A DNA stretch of 5,458 nucleotides. It comes from G020353115 sp964389685 (GTDB taxonomy: Bacteria; Bacteroidota; Bacteroidia; Bacteroidales; VadinHA17). Below are positions 1 to 5,458 of this stretch, piece by piece (the first letter of the stretch is position 1; each line of letters begins with the position of its first letter). The DNA lies in NCBI GenBank assembly GCA_964389685.1, contig CAYMFM010000137.1, positions 1 to 5,458 of the forward strand, read 5' to 3'. The notes under the pieces were generated by a model. That model was not told the origin of the DNA, made no database searches, and saw only the letters and a list, made by a program, of their open reading frames with translations. Position numbers and translations under genes: made by a program.

Positions 1-70
1 GGTGATTAAACGTTTGTAGTCGTTTATATACGTTTGTAAACGTTTGTAAACGTTTATAAACGATTATTTG
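1..70. repeat. Phased array of 10-bp near-palindromic repeats upstream of the Zn-ribbon gene
   Basis: Units begin at 11, 21, 31, 41, 51 and (degenerate) 61, with consensus CGTTTRTAAA. Units 31-40 and 41-50 are identical. Bases 1-10 end in TTAAA and look like a decayed first unit. Each unit plus the next CG forms CGTTTRTAAACG, a perfect palindrome when R is A (51-62 deviates only at the end) and one mismatch off when R is G. The junction TAAACGTTTA is also palindromic, so symmetry centres fall about every 5 bp and equivalent faces recur every 10 bp, about one helical turn. This arrangement suits cooperative binding of a protein along one DNA face. The array ends about 27 bases before the ATG at 97, where a promoter or operator would sit. 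The repeat structure is seen directly; the regulatory role is inference. Confidence 0.85.
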
Positions 71-96
71 TATATTTAAGGAAACAATCATACCGG

Positions 97-468
97 ATGC
101 GTACCTGTCTTGACTGTGGTGAACCGATAAAAGGGAGGTCTGACAAAAAGTTCTGTTCTGATCTCTGCAGGAACAATTACCACAACCGGATGAACCGGGG
201 TAATGAAAAGTTCGTCCGGAATGTTCAGAATGTTTTACGAAGAAACAGGTATATCCTGAGTGAGTTGAATATGAAAGGGTCGGAAAAAGTCCACAGGGAT
301 GAACTGATTGTCAGGGGCTTTAATTTTACCTTTCACACACACTCCTACACAACAAAAAAGGGGAAAACCTACTGCTTCTGTTTTGACCAGGGGTATGTTG
401 ATCTTGGAAATGAATACTTCAGGTTGGTTTTTGAGGATGATTCTTTTAGGTTTGAGAAGTTACGATAA
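97..468 (+). CDS. Small Zn-ribbon protein (DUF2116-like), function unknown
   Basis: A 123-residue protein. The N-terminus holds a four-cysteine zinc-binding knuckle pair: C4 and C7 (CLDC), then C20 and C24 (CSDLC) after a 12-residue spacer. The segment after the ribbon (about 25-56) is rich in Arg and Asn and likely helical, as expected for nucleic-acid contact. The C-terminal part (about 62-123) includes KVHRDEL and GFNFTFHTH, then an aromatic beta-rich tail with C93 and C95. I recall the ribbon followed by this KVHRD/GFNF tail from conserved uncharacterised Bacteroidota proteins; the recall is not verified. ATG 97 is the only ATG in frame after the repeat array. An AAGGA at 78-82 lies too far upstream to be a convincing ribosome-binding site. 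The gene follows the repeat array directly, so it could be the array's target or its binder. No biochemical function is known to me. The coding call is secure, the role is not. Confidence 0.88.
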   Translation: MRTCLDCGEPIKGRSDKKFCSDLCRNNYHNRMNRGNEKFVRNVQNVLRRNRYILSELNMKGSEKVHRDELIVRGFNFTFHTHSYTTKKGKTYCFCFDQGYVDLGNEYFRLVFEDDSFRFEKLR

Positions 469-490
469 TTGCCGTAATGCTCCATTCGAA

Positions 491-655
491 TCATTGGTTC
501 AGACTGTTCCCGTTTAATTTCACAGCCATTTCCGGATCAATAGGATATCTTAAATTTTCGGGACGGAATGCGGTCGGTTCAATGTTTTTTTTGACTACCT
601 TTATTTCCTCAATAGAAACAATCAATACATTATCATTAACCAAAAACAGTTTACC
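491..655 (-). pseudogene. Minus-strand remnant: C-terminal fragment of an unidentified protein
   Basis: Read on the minus strand, the frame ending in TGA at 491-493 stays open up to a TAG at 692-694 (66 codons). The part outside the neighbouring gene (about 54 residues) looks like real protein: alternating hydrophobics (LFLVND, VLIVSIEEI), then KVVKKNIEP, FRPENLRYPIDPE and a polar tail ending NSLNQ. No ATG opens it before the acidic stretch. TTG codons at 641-643 and 623-625 are the only plausible alternative starts. Its upstream part would run antisense into the signal peptide of the intact peptidase gene at 656, so a full-length gene cannot exist here. I read it as the 3' end of a gene cut off by a rearrangement near 650. 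The pattern beta strand, KNIxPxxF, proline-rich end vaguely recalls the C-termini of DUF4412 or LolA-like envelope proteins, but I cannot assign it. It converges on the Zn-ribbon gene with a 22-base gap. It could still be a chance open frame. Confidence 0.42.
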
Positions 656-3475
656 ATGATCAGGAAATCCTTTACCGCAGGTTTCTTTATTCTACTTGCG
701 ATGATTCTTCTCTCATGCCAGCAGGAAAAAACGTCTGGCAGTGATGAACTTACCATTGATTTTGAAAAATACCAGTTGGGTAATGGACTGGATGTTGTTT
801 TACATGTTGACCAGTCGGATCCAATTGTATCTCTTGCCATTCTGTATCACGTGGGATCTAACCGGGAGGTGCTTGGAAGAACCGGTTTTGCGCATCTTTT
901 TGAGCACATGATGTTTCAGGCATCGGAAAATGTCGGTCAGGACCAGTTTTTCAGAAAGATCCAGAGTGCCGGGGGAATGCTAAACGGAGGCACCTCCAAT
1001 GATCAAACCGTCTATTTTGAAGTCGTCCCGAAGAATGCGCTGGAAATGATTCTCTGGCTTGAGTCAGACCGGATGGGGTATATGATCAATACGGTGACAA
1101 AATCCTCCTTTGCGAACCAGCAAAATGTGGTTCAGAATGAGAAACGTCAAATGGTGGATAACCGTCCATACGGCCATACCAGTTATATTATTGATAAGAA
1201 CCTCTATCCTGAAGGACATCCCTATAGCTGGCAGGTCATCGGAGAGATGAAAGATCTGTTTAATGCAACCATAGAGGATGTGAAGGAGTTTCACTCGAAA
1301 TTTTACCTGCCGAACAACGCCACTATGGTGCTCGCCGGTGATTTTGAAACGGACCAGGCAAAGGAGTTGATTGAAAAATATTTTGGAGAAATACCTTCAG
1401 AAGAGAAGGTGGAAGATCTGGGTCCGATGCCGGTAACCATCAATGAAACGAAAAAGCTGTACCACGAGGATAATTTTGCCCGTGCAGCCCAGTTCAGGAT
1501 GGTATGGCCAACCGTTGAACAGTATCATAAAGATGCGTATGCCCTTGATTTCCTGGGAGAGCTTCTCTCTTCGGGGAAAAAGGCTCCCATGTATAAAGTA
1601 TTGGTTAAAGAGAAAGAATTGACATCAAGAACATCTGCTTATAACCGTTCACAGGAGGTGGCCGGAAAGTTCTATATCAGCATAACGGCTAACAGCGGTA
1701 AAAGCCTTGCAGAGATCGAAGATGCAATTTTCGAGTCATTCGAACGATTTGAACAGGAAGGGATCACTGAAACCGACCTGGACAGAATAAAAGCCGGTCT
1801 CGAAACCAATTTCTACAATGGGATCAGCAGTGTTCTCGGAAAATCATTTCAACTGGCAAGATATAATGAATTTACCGGCGACCCCTCCTTTATAGAAGAG
1901 GATATTGAAAACATCAAGGCAGTTACCATCGACGATGTTATGAGAGTCTATGAAACCTACATTAAGGGGAAACCCTATATCGCTACCAGTTTTGTTCCGA
2001 AGGGTCAACTGGATATGGTAGCTGAAGGATCCGTTAAAGCACAGGTGGTGGAGGAGAAGATCACCGAAGCAACAGAAGTTGTCCTGGGGGAAACAGAGGA
2101 AGAGAAGATTGTTAAAACGCCTTCAGCATTCGATCGTTCTATTGAGCCACCATTAGGGCCAACACCGGAACTTACCCTTCCTGAAATCTGGCAGGATAAC
2201 CTGGAGAATGGCATGAAAGTGTATGGAATTGTCTATTCCGAATTGCCGCTTGTTCAATTCGATATCGATATCCGGTGTGGACAGTATGTCGATGATTTCG
2301 GTAAGGTTGGCGTGGCAAACCTGGTCACTGACCTCATGATGGAAGGTACAGCCAGCAAAACACCGGAAGAACTGGAAGAGGCGATCGACCTGCTCGGCGC
2401 TCGTATCAATATGTATACCGGAAGAGAATCCATTACTATTTCGGTGAATACCCTTGCCCGGAATTATGACAAGGTACTTGCCCTTGTTGAAGAGATCCTG
2501 CTTGAGCCCCGATGGGATGAAGAGGAATTTGGTATTGCTAAAATGCGAACCTTCAATAACCTGAAGCAACGGAAAGCAGATCCCAACTACATTTCTGGAG
2601 AGGTATACAATAAACTCCTGTACGGGGATGAACACATTTTTTCAATCAATACCATGGGTACGGAAGAATCAGTTGAAAGCATTATGATTGACGATTTGAA
2701 AAATTACTACAACCAGTTCTTCTCACCCTCCTCAGCGGTATTCAACATCGTTGGAAATATAGAACCGGAAAAGGTAATGAAATCGTTAAAAAATCTGAAC
2801 AAAAAATGGCTTGCCAAAGAGGTGACCTTTCCCGAGTATGCCTTGCCTGAGCCGCTTGAGGGATCAACCGTTTATTTCGTCGATGTTCCGGGCGCCAAGC
2901 AGTCCGTGATCCGCATCGGATACCTTGCAATGGCTCGGACAGATGATGACTTTTTCCCTGCCACCGTTATGAACTACAAACTGGGAGGATCCTTTAACGG
3001 CGTGGTGAATTTGATCCTGCGCGAGGAGAAAGGGTATACCTATGGAGCCAGAACATCCTTTAACGGTACTTCTATCCCGGGATCATTCACCGCATCATCC
3101 AGTGTACGGTCGAGTGCAACACTCGAATCCGTTCAGATCTTCAAAGAGGCTATGGAAGAGTATCGCCAGGGTGTTTCTGAGGAAGACCTTGAATTTACTA
3201 AAAATGCCCTGGTCAAATCCTATGCTTTGGATTTTGAAACCATCGGCTCGTTATTGAATATGCTGAATACCATGAGTAACTATGATCTGCCTGCTGATTA
3301 TATCAAGCAGGAAGAAGAGATTATCCGAAACATGACACTGGAGGAACACAAAGCATTGGCGCAGCAATACCTCAATCCCGATAAGATGTTCTACCTGATT
3401 ATAGGAGATGCGGCAACACAAATGGAACCGCTGAAAGAGATCGGGTATGGTGATCCTGTGCTGCTCAAGTATTAA
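656..3475 (+). CDS. M16 family zinc metallopeptidase, exported lipoprotein, two-half (pitrilysin/PqqL-like) form
   Basis: A 939-residue protein expected to cleave peptides inside a closed clam-shell chamber. Residues 1-21 are a lipoprotein signal: basic MIRK, hydrophobic core, lipobox LLSC with C21 as the lipidated residue, so it is anchored in the envelope. The N-terminal half (about 38-450) has the inverted zinc motif HLFEH (H80, E83, H84). E162, in NEKRQMVDNRPYG, fits as third zinc ligand, 78 residues after H84. The M16 C-type subdomain begins near 205 (FYLPNNATMVLAGD). A charged, Glu-rich linker (about 455-510) leads to the second half, which lacks HxxEH as is normal. That half carries R789 and Y796 in LREEKGYTYG, seven residues apart like the substrate-binding Arg/Tyr pair of insulin-degrading enzyme. 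Length matches full two-half M16 proteins. ATG 656 is the only in-frame ATG after an upstream stop at 551-553. No Shine-Dalgarno is seen. A terminator downstream suggests it is transcribed alone. Family call secure; substrate unknown. Confidence 0.96.
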   Translation: MIRKSFTAGFFILLAMILLSCQQEKTSGSDELTIDFEKYQLGNGLDVVLHVDQSDPIVSLAILYHVGSNREVLGRTGFAHLFEHMMFQASENVGQDQFFRKIQSAGGMLNGGTSNDQTVYFEVVPKNALEMILWLESDRMGYMINTVTKSSFANQQNVVQNEKRQMVDNRPYGHTSYIIDKNLYPEGHPYSWQVIGEMKDLFNATIEDVKEFHSKFYLPNNATMVLAGDFETDQAKELIEKYFGEIPSEEKVEDLGPMPVTINETKKLYHEDNFARAAQFRMVWPTVEQYHKDAYALDFLGELLSSGKKAPMYKVLVKEKELTSRTSAYNRSQEVAGKFYISITANSGKSLAEIEDAIFESFERFEQEGITETDLDRIKAGLETNFYNGISSVLGKSFQLARYNEFTGDPSFIEEDIENIKAVTIDDVMRVYETYIKGKPYIATSFVPKGQLDMVAEGSVKAQVVEEKITEATEVVLGETEEEKIVKTPSAFDRSIEPPLGPTPELTLPEIWQDNLENGMKVYGIVYSELPLVQFDIDIRCGQYVDDFGKVGVANLVTDLMMEGTASKTPEELEEAIDLLGARINMYTGRESITISVNTLARNYDKVLALVEEILLEPRWDEEEFGIAKMRTFNNLKQRKADPNYISGEVYNKLLYGDEHIFSINTMGTEESVESIMIDDLKNYYNQFFSPSSAVFNIVGNIEPEKVMKSLKNLNKKWLAKEVTFPEYALPEPLEGSTVYFVDVPGAKQSVIRIGYLAMARTDDDFFPATVMNYKLGGSFNGVVNLILREEKGYTYGARTSFNGTSIPGSFTASSSVRSSATLESVQIFKEAMEEYRQGVSEEDLEFTKNALVKSYALDFETIGSLLNMLNTMSNYDLPADYIKQEEEIIRNMTLEEHKALAQQYLNPDKMFYLIIGDAATQMEPLKEIGYGDPVLLKY

Positions 3476-3515
3476 TACCCATGCTGATGTCCCAGGAATA
3501 TTCTGACTGAATCAT

Positions 3516-3560
3516 AAAGTCCCCCGTTGAAGAAAGAGACTGACTTCCGGGGGATTTTTT
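3516..3560 (+). terminator. Intrinsic (Rho-independent) terminator after the M16 gene
   Basis: The left arm GTCCCCCG (3519-3526) pairs with CGGGGGAT (3548-3555). That is seven Watson-Crick pairs plus an outer G-T, extendable by A-T pairs from 3516-3518 into the T-run. Above a two-base TT bulge, GAAG (3529-3532) pairs with CTTC (3544-3547), leaving an 11-base loop. A run of six T residues (3555-3560) follows at once. It lies 40 bases after the stop of the M16 gene and 28 bases before the next ATG, so it should separate the peptidase transcript from the aminopeptidase-racemase unit. The promoter for that unit must then lie within or just after the hairpin, or readthrough must occur. Confidence 0.85.
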
Positions 3561-3588
3561 CTGATCATAATACAATAAATAGAATACC

Positions 3589-3606
3589 ATGAAAAGGATG
3601 AAAAGG
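3589..3606 (+). repeat. 9-bp direct duplication at the start codon of the P1 peptidase gene
   Basis: ATGAAAAGG occurs twice in tandem and is followed by a further ATG at 3607, giving Met-Lys-Arg-Met-Lys-Arg-Met. The duplication adds two basic residues to the signal peptide n-region and creates three in-frame start codons. A repeat this short can gain or lose a unit by slippage without breaking the frame. Confidence 0.9.
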
Positions 3607-4737
3607 ATGACTACCTTGATCCTGTTTCTCGCTCTCATGTCCATTACGGAAAATGGCTTCTCCCAGGGATTGCGAATCCGGGAAGCGGGAATTCAAATTG
3701 GCACAATGGAAACGGGACAGTGGAATGCGATAACCGATGTCCCGGGTGTCAGGGTAGGGCACAAAACATTGATCGAGGGGGATAGTGTTCGAACGGGGGT
3801 TACGGCTATATTGCCCTACCCGGGGAATATTTACCGCTACAAAGTTCCTGCAGCAATCTACATTGCAAACGGATATGGAAAACTGACCGGCTTCAGTCAG
3901 GTCAAGGAGCTTGGTAACATTGAAACACCAGTTGTCCTAACCAATACCTTGAGTGTTCCAAAGGTAGCTGATGCCCTGATCACGTATATACTGGAGCAGG
4001 AAGAGAACAGGAATGTTCAATCTGTTAATCCGGTGGTTGGCGATACTAATGATGGATACCTTAACGATATACAGGGCAGGCACGTTACTTGCGGTGATGT
4101 GATCGAGGCGATCAATAATGCAACGACCGGAAAGGTTGTGGAAGGTAACGTTGGTGCCGGAACCGGAACCATCTGTTTTGGATTCAAAGGTGGTATTGGT
4201 ACCTCTTCGCGCAAGCTGCCTGATCGTTATGGCGGTTATATCGTGGGAGTCCTGGTGCAAACCAATTTTGGAGGAAGGCTTCAGATTTCGGGCATTGACA
4301 TTACCCGTGAACTGGAGAATAACAACCCGTCTGCTTCCCTGACGGATCGGGTTGACGGATCGTGCATAATCGTGGTGGCTACCAATGCCCCTCTCGATTC
4401 ACGCAACCTGGAACGGCTTGCAAAACGGGCAATGCTCGGCCTTGGCAGAACGGGTGGAATCTCATCCAATGGGAGTGGTGACTACGTCATTGCCTTCTCT
4501 ACGGCAGAAAAAAACCGGATCCCACACCGTTCCGACTCGGCTGTTGTTACCGTCGAACAACTGCTGAATCAAAACATGACTCCCCTTTTCTCCGCTGTGA
4601 TTGAAGCGACCGAAGAAGCCATCCTTAATTCCCTTTTTGCCGCGGAAACGATGGTTGGACAGAAAGGGCGGAAGATTGAAGCATTGCCTGTTGATGAAGT
4701 GCTTGAAATTCTGAAAGAGAAAAACCGGATGCATTAG
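3589..4737 (+). CDS. P1 family (DmpA/BapA-type) self-processing aminopeptidase, secreted
   Basis: A 382-residue protein of the Ntn-like P1 peptidase family (formerly S58), whose members remove N-terminal residues, in known cases L-, D- or beta-amino acids, after cleaving themselves into two chains. Family landmarks appear in order: ITDVPGVRVGH (48-58), VVGDTNDGYLND (149-160), VGAGTGT (188-194), GVLVQTNFG (220-228), DGSCIIVVATNAPL (256-269) and NGSGD (294-298). Self-cleavage should fall between G257 and S258, making S258 the nucleophile. N226, S296 and D298 sit 8 residues past DmpA/BapA positions 218, 288 and 290, as S258 does past S250, so the catalytic set looks complete. Residues 1-26 form a signal peptide with core TLILFLALM and a likely cut after FSQ, placing the enzyme in the periplasm. 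An in-frame TAG at 3580-3582 blocks any earlier start. ATGs at 3589, 3598 and 3607 are all possible, and the first is taken. A racemase-family gene follows after 9 bases. True substrate (D-, L- or beta-peptides) cannot be told from sequence. Confidence 0.95.
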   Translation: MKRMKRMTTLILFLALMSITENGFSQGLRIREAGIQIGTMETGQWNAITDVPGVRVGHKTLIEGDSVRTGVTAILPYPGNIYRYKVPAAIYIANGYGKLTGFSQVKELGNIETPVVLTNTLSVPKVADALITYILEQEENRNVQSVNPVVGDTNDGYLNDIQGRHVTCGDVIEAINNATTGKVVEGNVGAGTGTICFGFKGGIGTSSRKLPDRYGGYIVGVLVQTNFGGRLQISGIDITRELENNNPSASLTDRVDGSCIIVVATNAPLDSRNLERLAKRAMLGLGRTGGISSNGSGDYVIAFSTAEKNRIPHRSDSAVVTVEQLLNQNMTPLFSAVIEATEEAILNSLFAAETMVGQKGRKIEALPVDEVLEILKEKNRMH

Positions 4738-4746
4738 AACAAATCA

Positions 4747-5458
4747 ATGGCTAAGAGAAAAAAAACAATTGGAATTCTGGGTGGCATGGGCCCGGAAGCT
4801 ACCGTAAGGCTGTTTCATCTGATCGTTTCCAATACCAGAGCAACAAAAGATGCCGATCATATACCTCTCCTTATTGTGAATGATCCGAAAATCCCCGACC
4901 GGTCAGCATTCATTCATGGTGATGGTGATTCACCCATACCTGCCCTGGAAAGAGGATTGATCAAACTGGAACAAATGGGAGCTGATTTTATTGCCATTCC
5001 CTGCAATACTGCACACGCCTTCCTGGATCAAATCGAAAACAGCGTTACCATTCCGGTGCTGAACATGATTACCGAAACCGCAAATTACGCTTTGAATGAA
5101 TTCAAAGGCATGCTTAAATTCGGATTGCTTGCCACCACCGGGACCTATACAACCAACATTTATACCACCGGTTTTGAGCGGAACGGACTGGAAATAGTCA
5201 TTCCTGAATTGCCTGTCTGGGAAAAAACCATGGACGCCATTTATGGTAATAGAGGCATCAAAGCAGGGTATAAAGAGGAACCCCTGTCAGCACTTATGGA
5301 AACAATCGGACATCTGACCGGGAAAGGAGTGGAGGCTATTATTTCCGGTTGTACTGAGATATCACTGGTTCTTAAGCAGGAGCTGATGCATCTGCCCCTT
5401 CTCGATCCGGTGTTTATCCTTGCCCGGAAATGCATCACTTTTGCAGGGTATGAGTTAA
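4747..5458 (+). CDS. Aspartate/glutamate racemase family protein, 3' end beyond the window
   Basis: An open frame of 237 codons that reaches the last base of the window with no in-frame stop. The closing TAA is out of frame (…GAG TTA A). It belongs to the PLP-independent two-cysteine racemases that interconvert L- and D-amino acids by proton transfer between two cysteines. The N-terminus reads KTIGILGGMGPEAT (6-19), the family's opening strand and phosphate-like loop. Catalytic cysteines are C86 in PCNTAH and C202 in GCTEI. R52 (PDRS) and K172 (GIKAG) sit at the same distances from them (34 and 30 residues) as R48 and K164 do from C82 and C194 in Pyrococcus aspartate racemase. All key residues are present, so it should be active. 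Family members are about 230-240 residues, so the true stop should lie just outside. No signal peptide: cytoplasmic. It lies 9 bases after the P1 gene with no Shine-Dalgarno, probably co-transcribed. Substrate may be Asp or broader, as for E. coli YgeA. Confidence 0.93.
   Translation, partial: MAKRKKTIGILGGMGPEATVRLFHLIVSNTRATKDADHIPLLIVNDPKIPDRSAFIHGDGDSPIPALERGLIKLEQMGADFIAIPCNTAHAFLDQIENSVTIPVLNMITETANYALNEFKGMLKFGLLATTGTYTTNIYTTGFERNGLEIVIPELPVWEKTMDAIYGNRGIKAGYKEEPLSALMETIGHLTGKGVEAIISGCTEISLVLKQELMHLPLLDPVFILARKCITFAGYEL

Noticed and set aside
29..36. TACGTTTG inside the repeat array matches the Bacteroidota -7 promoter consensus TAnnTTTG; TATATTTA at 71-78 is one base off.
   Set aside because: The match at 29-36 follows from the repeat unit itself, and no TTG-type -33 element stands at the usual distance from either site. 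Not enough to call a promoter.
591..618. TTGACT at 591-596 with TAGAAA at 613-618 as a sigma70-type promoter for the M16 gene.
   Set aside because: The -10 part matches only four of six bases, and most Bacteroidota promoters do not follow this consensus.
477..659. Plus-strand open frame of 60 codons between the Zn-ribbon gene and the M16 gene.
   Set aside because: Its translation has no protein-like pattern and overlaps the M16 start. The minus-strand frame of the same stretch looks far more like protein.
622..840. Minus-strand open frame of 72 codons across the M16 start.
   Set aside because: It is antisense to the conserved M16 coding sequence, is rich in Trp, Cys and Ser, and is in a different frame from the remnant at 491-655. 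A shadow frame.
2153..2635. Minus-strand open frame of 160 codons inside the M16 gene.
   Set aside because: It lies wholly antisense to the second half of a well-supported M16 peptidase, shows no recognisable motif, and is explained by codon bias of the true gene.
5241..5438. Minus-strand open frame of 65 codons near the right edge.
   Set aside because: It is antisense to the racemase segment that includes the catalytic C202 motif, so the plus-strand reading explains this stretch.
5456..5458. Terminal TAA as the stop codon of the racemase gene.
   Set aside because: Codon-by-codon reading from 4747 gives GAG TTA A at the end, so this TAA is out of frame and the gene continues past the window.

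Overview
The window most likely comes from a member of the Bacteroidota. Three things point that way. The starts lack Shine-Dalgarno sequences (short A/T-rich leaders run straight into ATG). The small Zn-ribbon protein is of a type I recall mainly from this phylum. Export signals are a lipobox protein and a signal peptide ending in Ser-Gln, which is common in the phylum. This assignment rests on recall and composition, not on a search.

Layout. Bases 1-70 hold a phased array of 10-bp near-palindromic units directly in front of a 123-residue Zn-ribbon protein gene (97-468). Bases 469-655 hold no intact gene, but the minus strand carries a protein-like C-terminal fragment (491-655) that looks like a gene remnant. 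It is cut off by the start of the next gene. A large plus-strand gene (656-3475) encodes a two-half M16 (pitrilysin/insulinase family) zinc metallopeptidase lipoprotein. A good intrinsic terminator follows (3516-3560). After it comes a probable two-gene unit. The first gene is a secreted P1-family (DmpA/BapA-type) self-processing aminopeptidase (3589-4737). The second, 9 bases downstream, is an aspartate/glutamate racemase-family protein that runs off the right edge (4747-5458). The racemase is easy to miss because no in-frame stop lies inside the window; the final bases read TAA only out of frame.

How the genes may work together (inference). The M16 lipoprotein and the P1 enzyme are both exported peptidases that could trim imported or envelope peptides. 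P1 enzymes related to DmpA/BapA can release N-terminal D-amino or beta-amino residues. A PLP-independent racemase co-transcribed with one suggests a small module for using peptides that contain D- or otherwise unusual amino acids. The Zn-ribbon gene and its repeat array appear to be a separate, possibly self-regulated unit. I see no clear sign of a wholly new multi-gene system. The least explained items are the repeat array with its Zn-ribbon gene, the minus-strand remnant, and the aminopeptidase-racemase pair.
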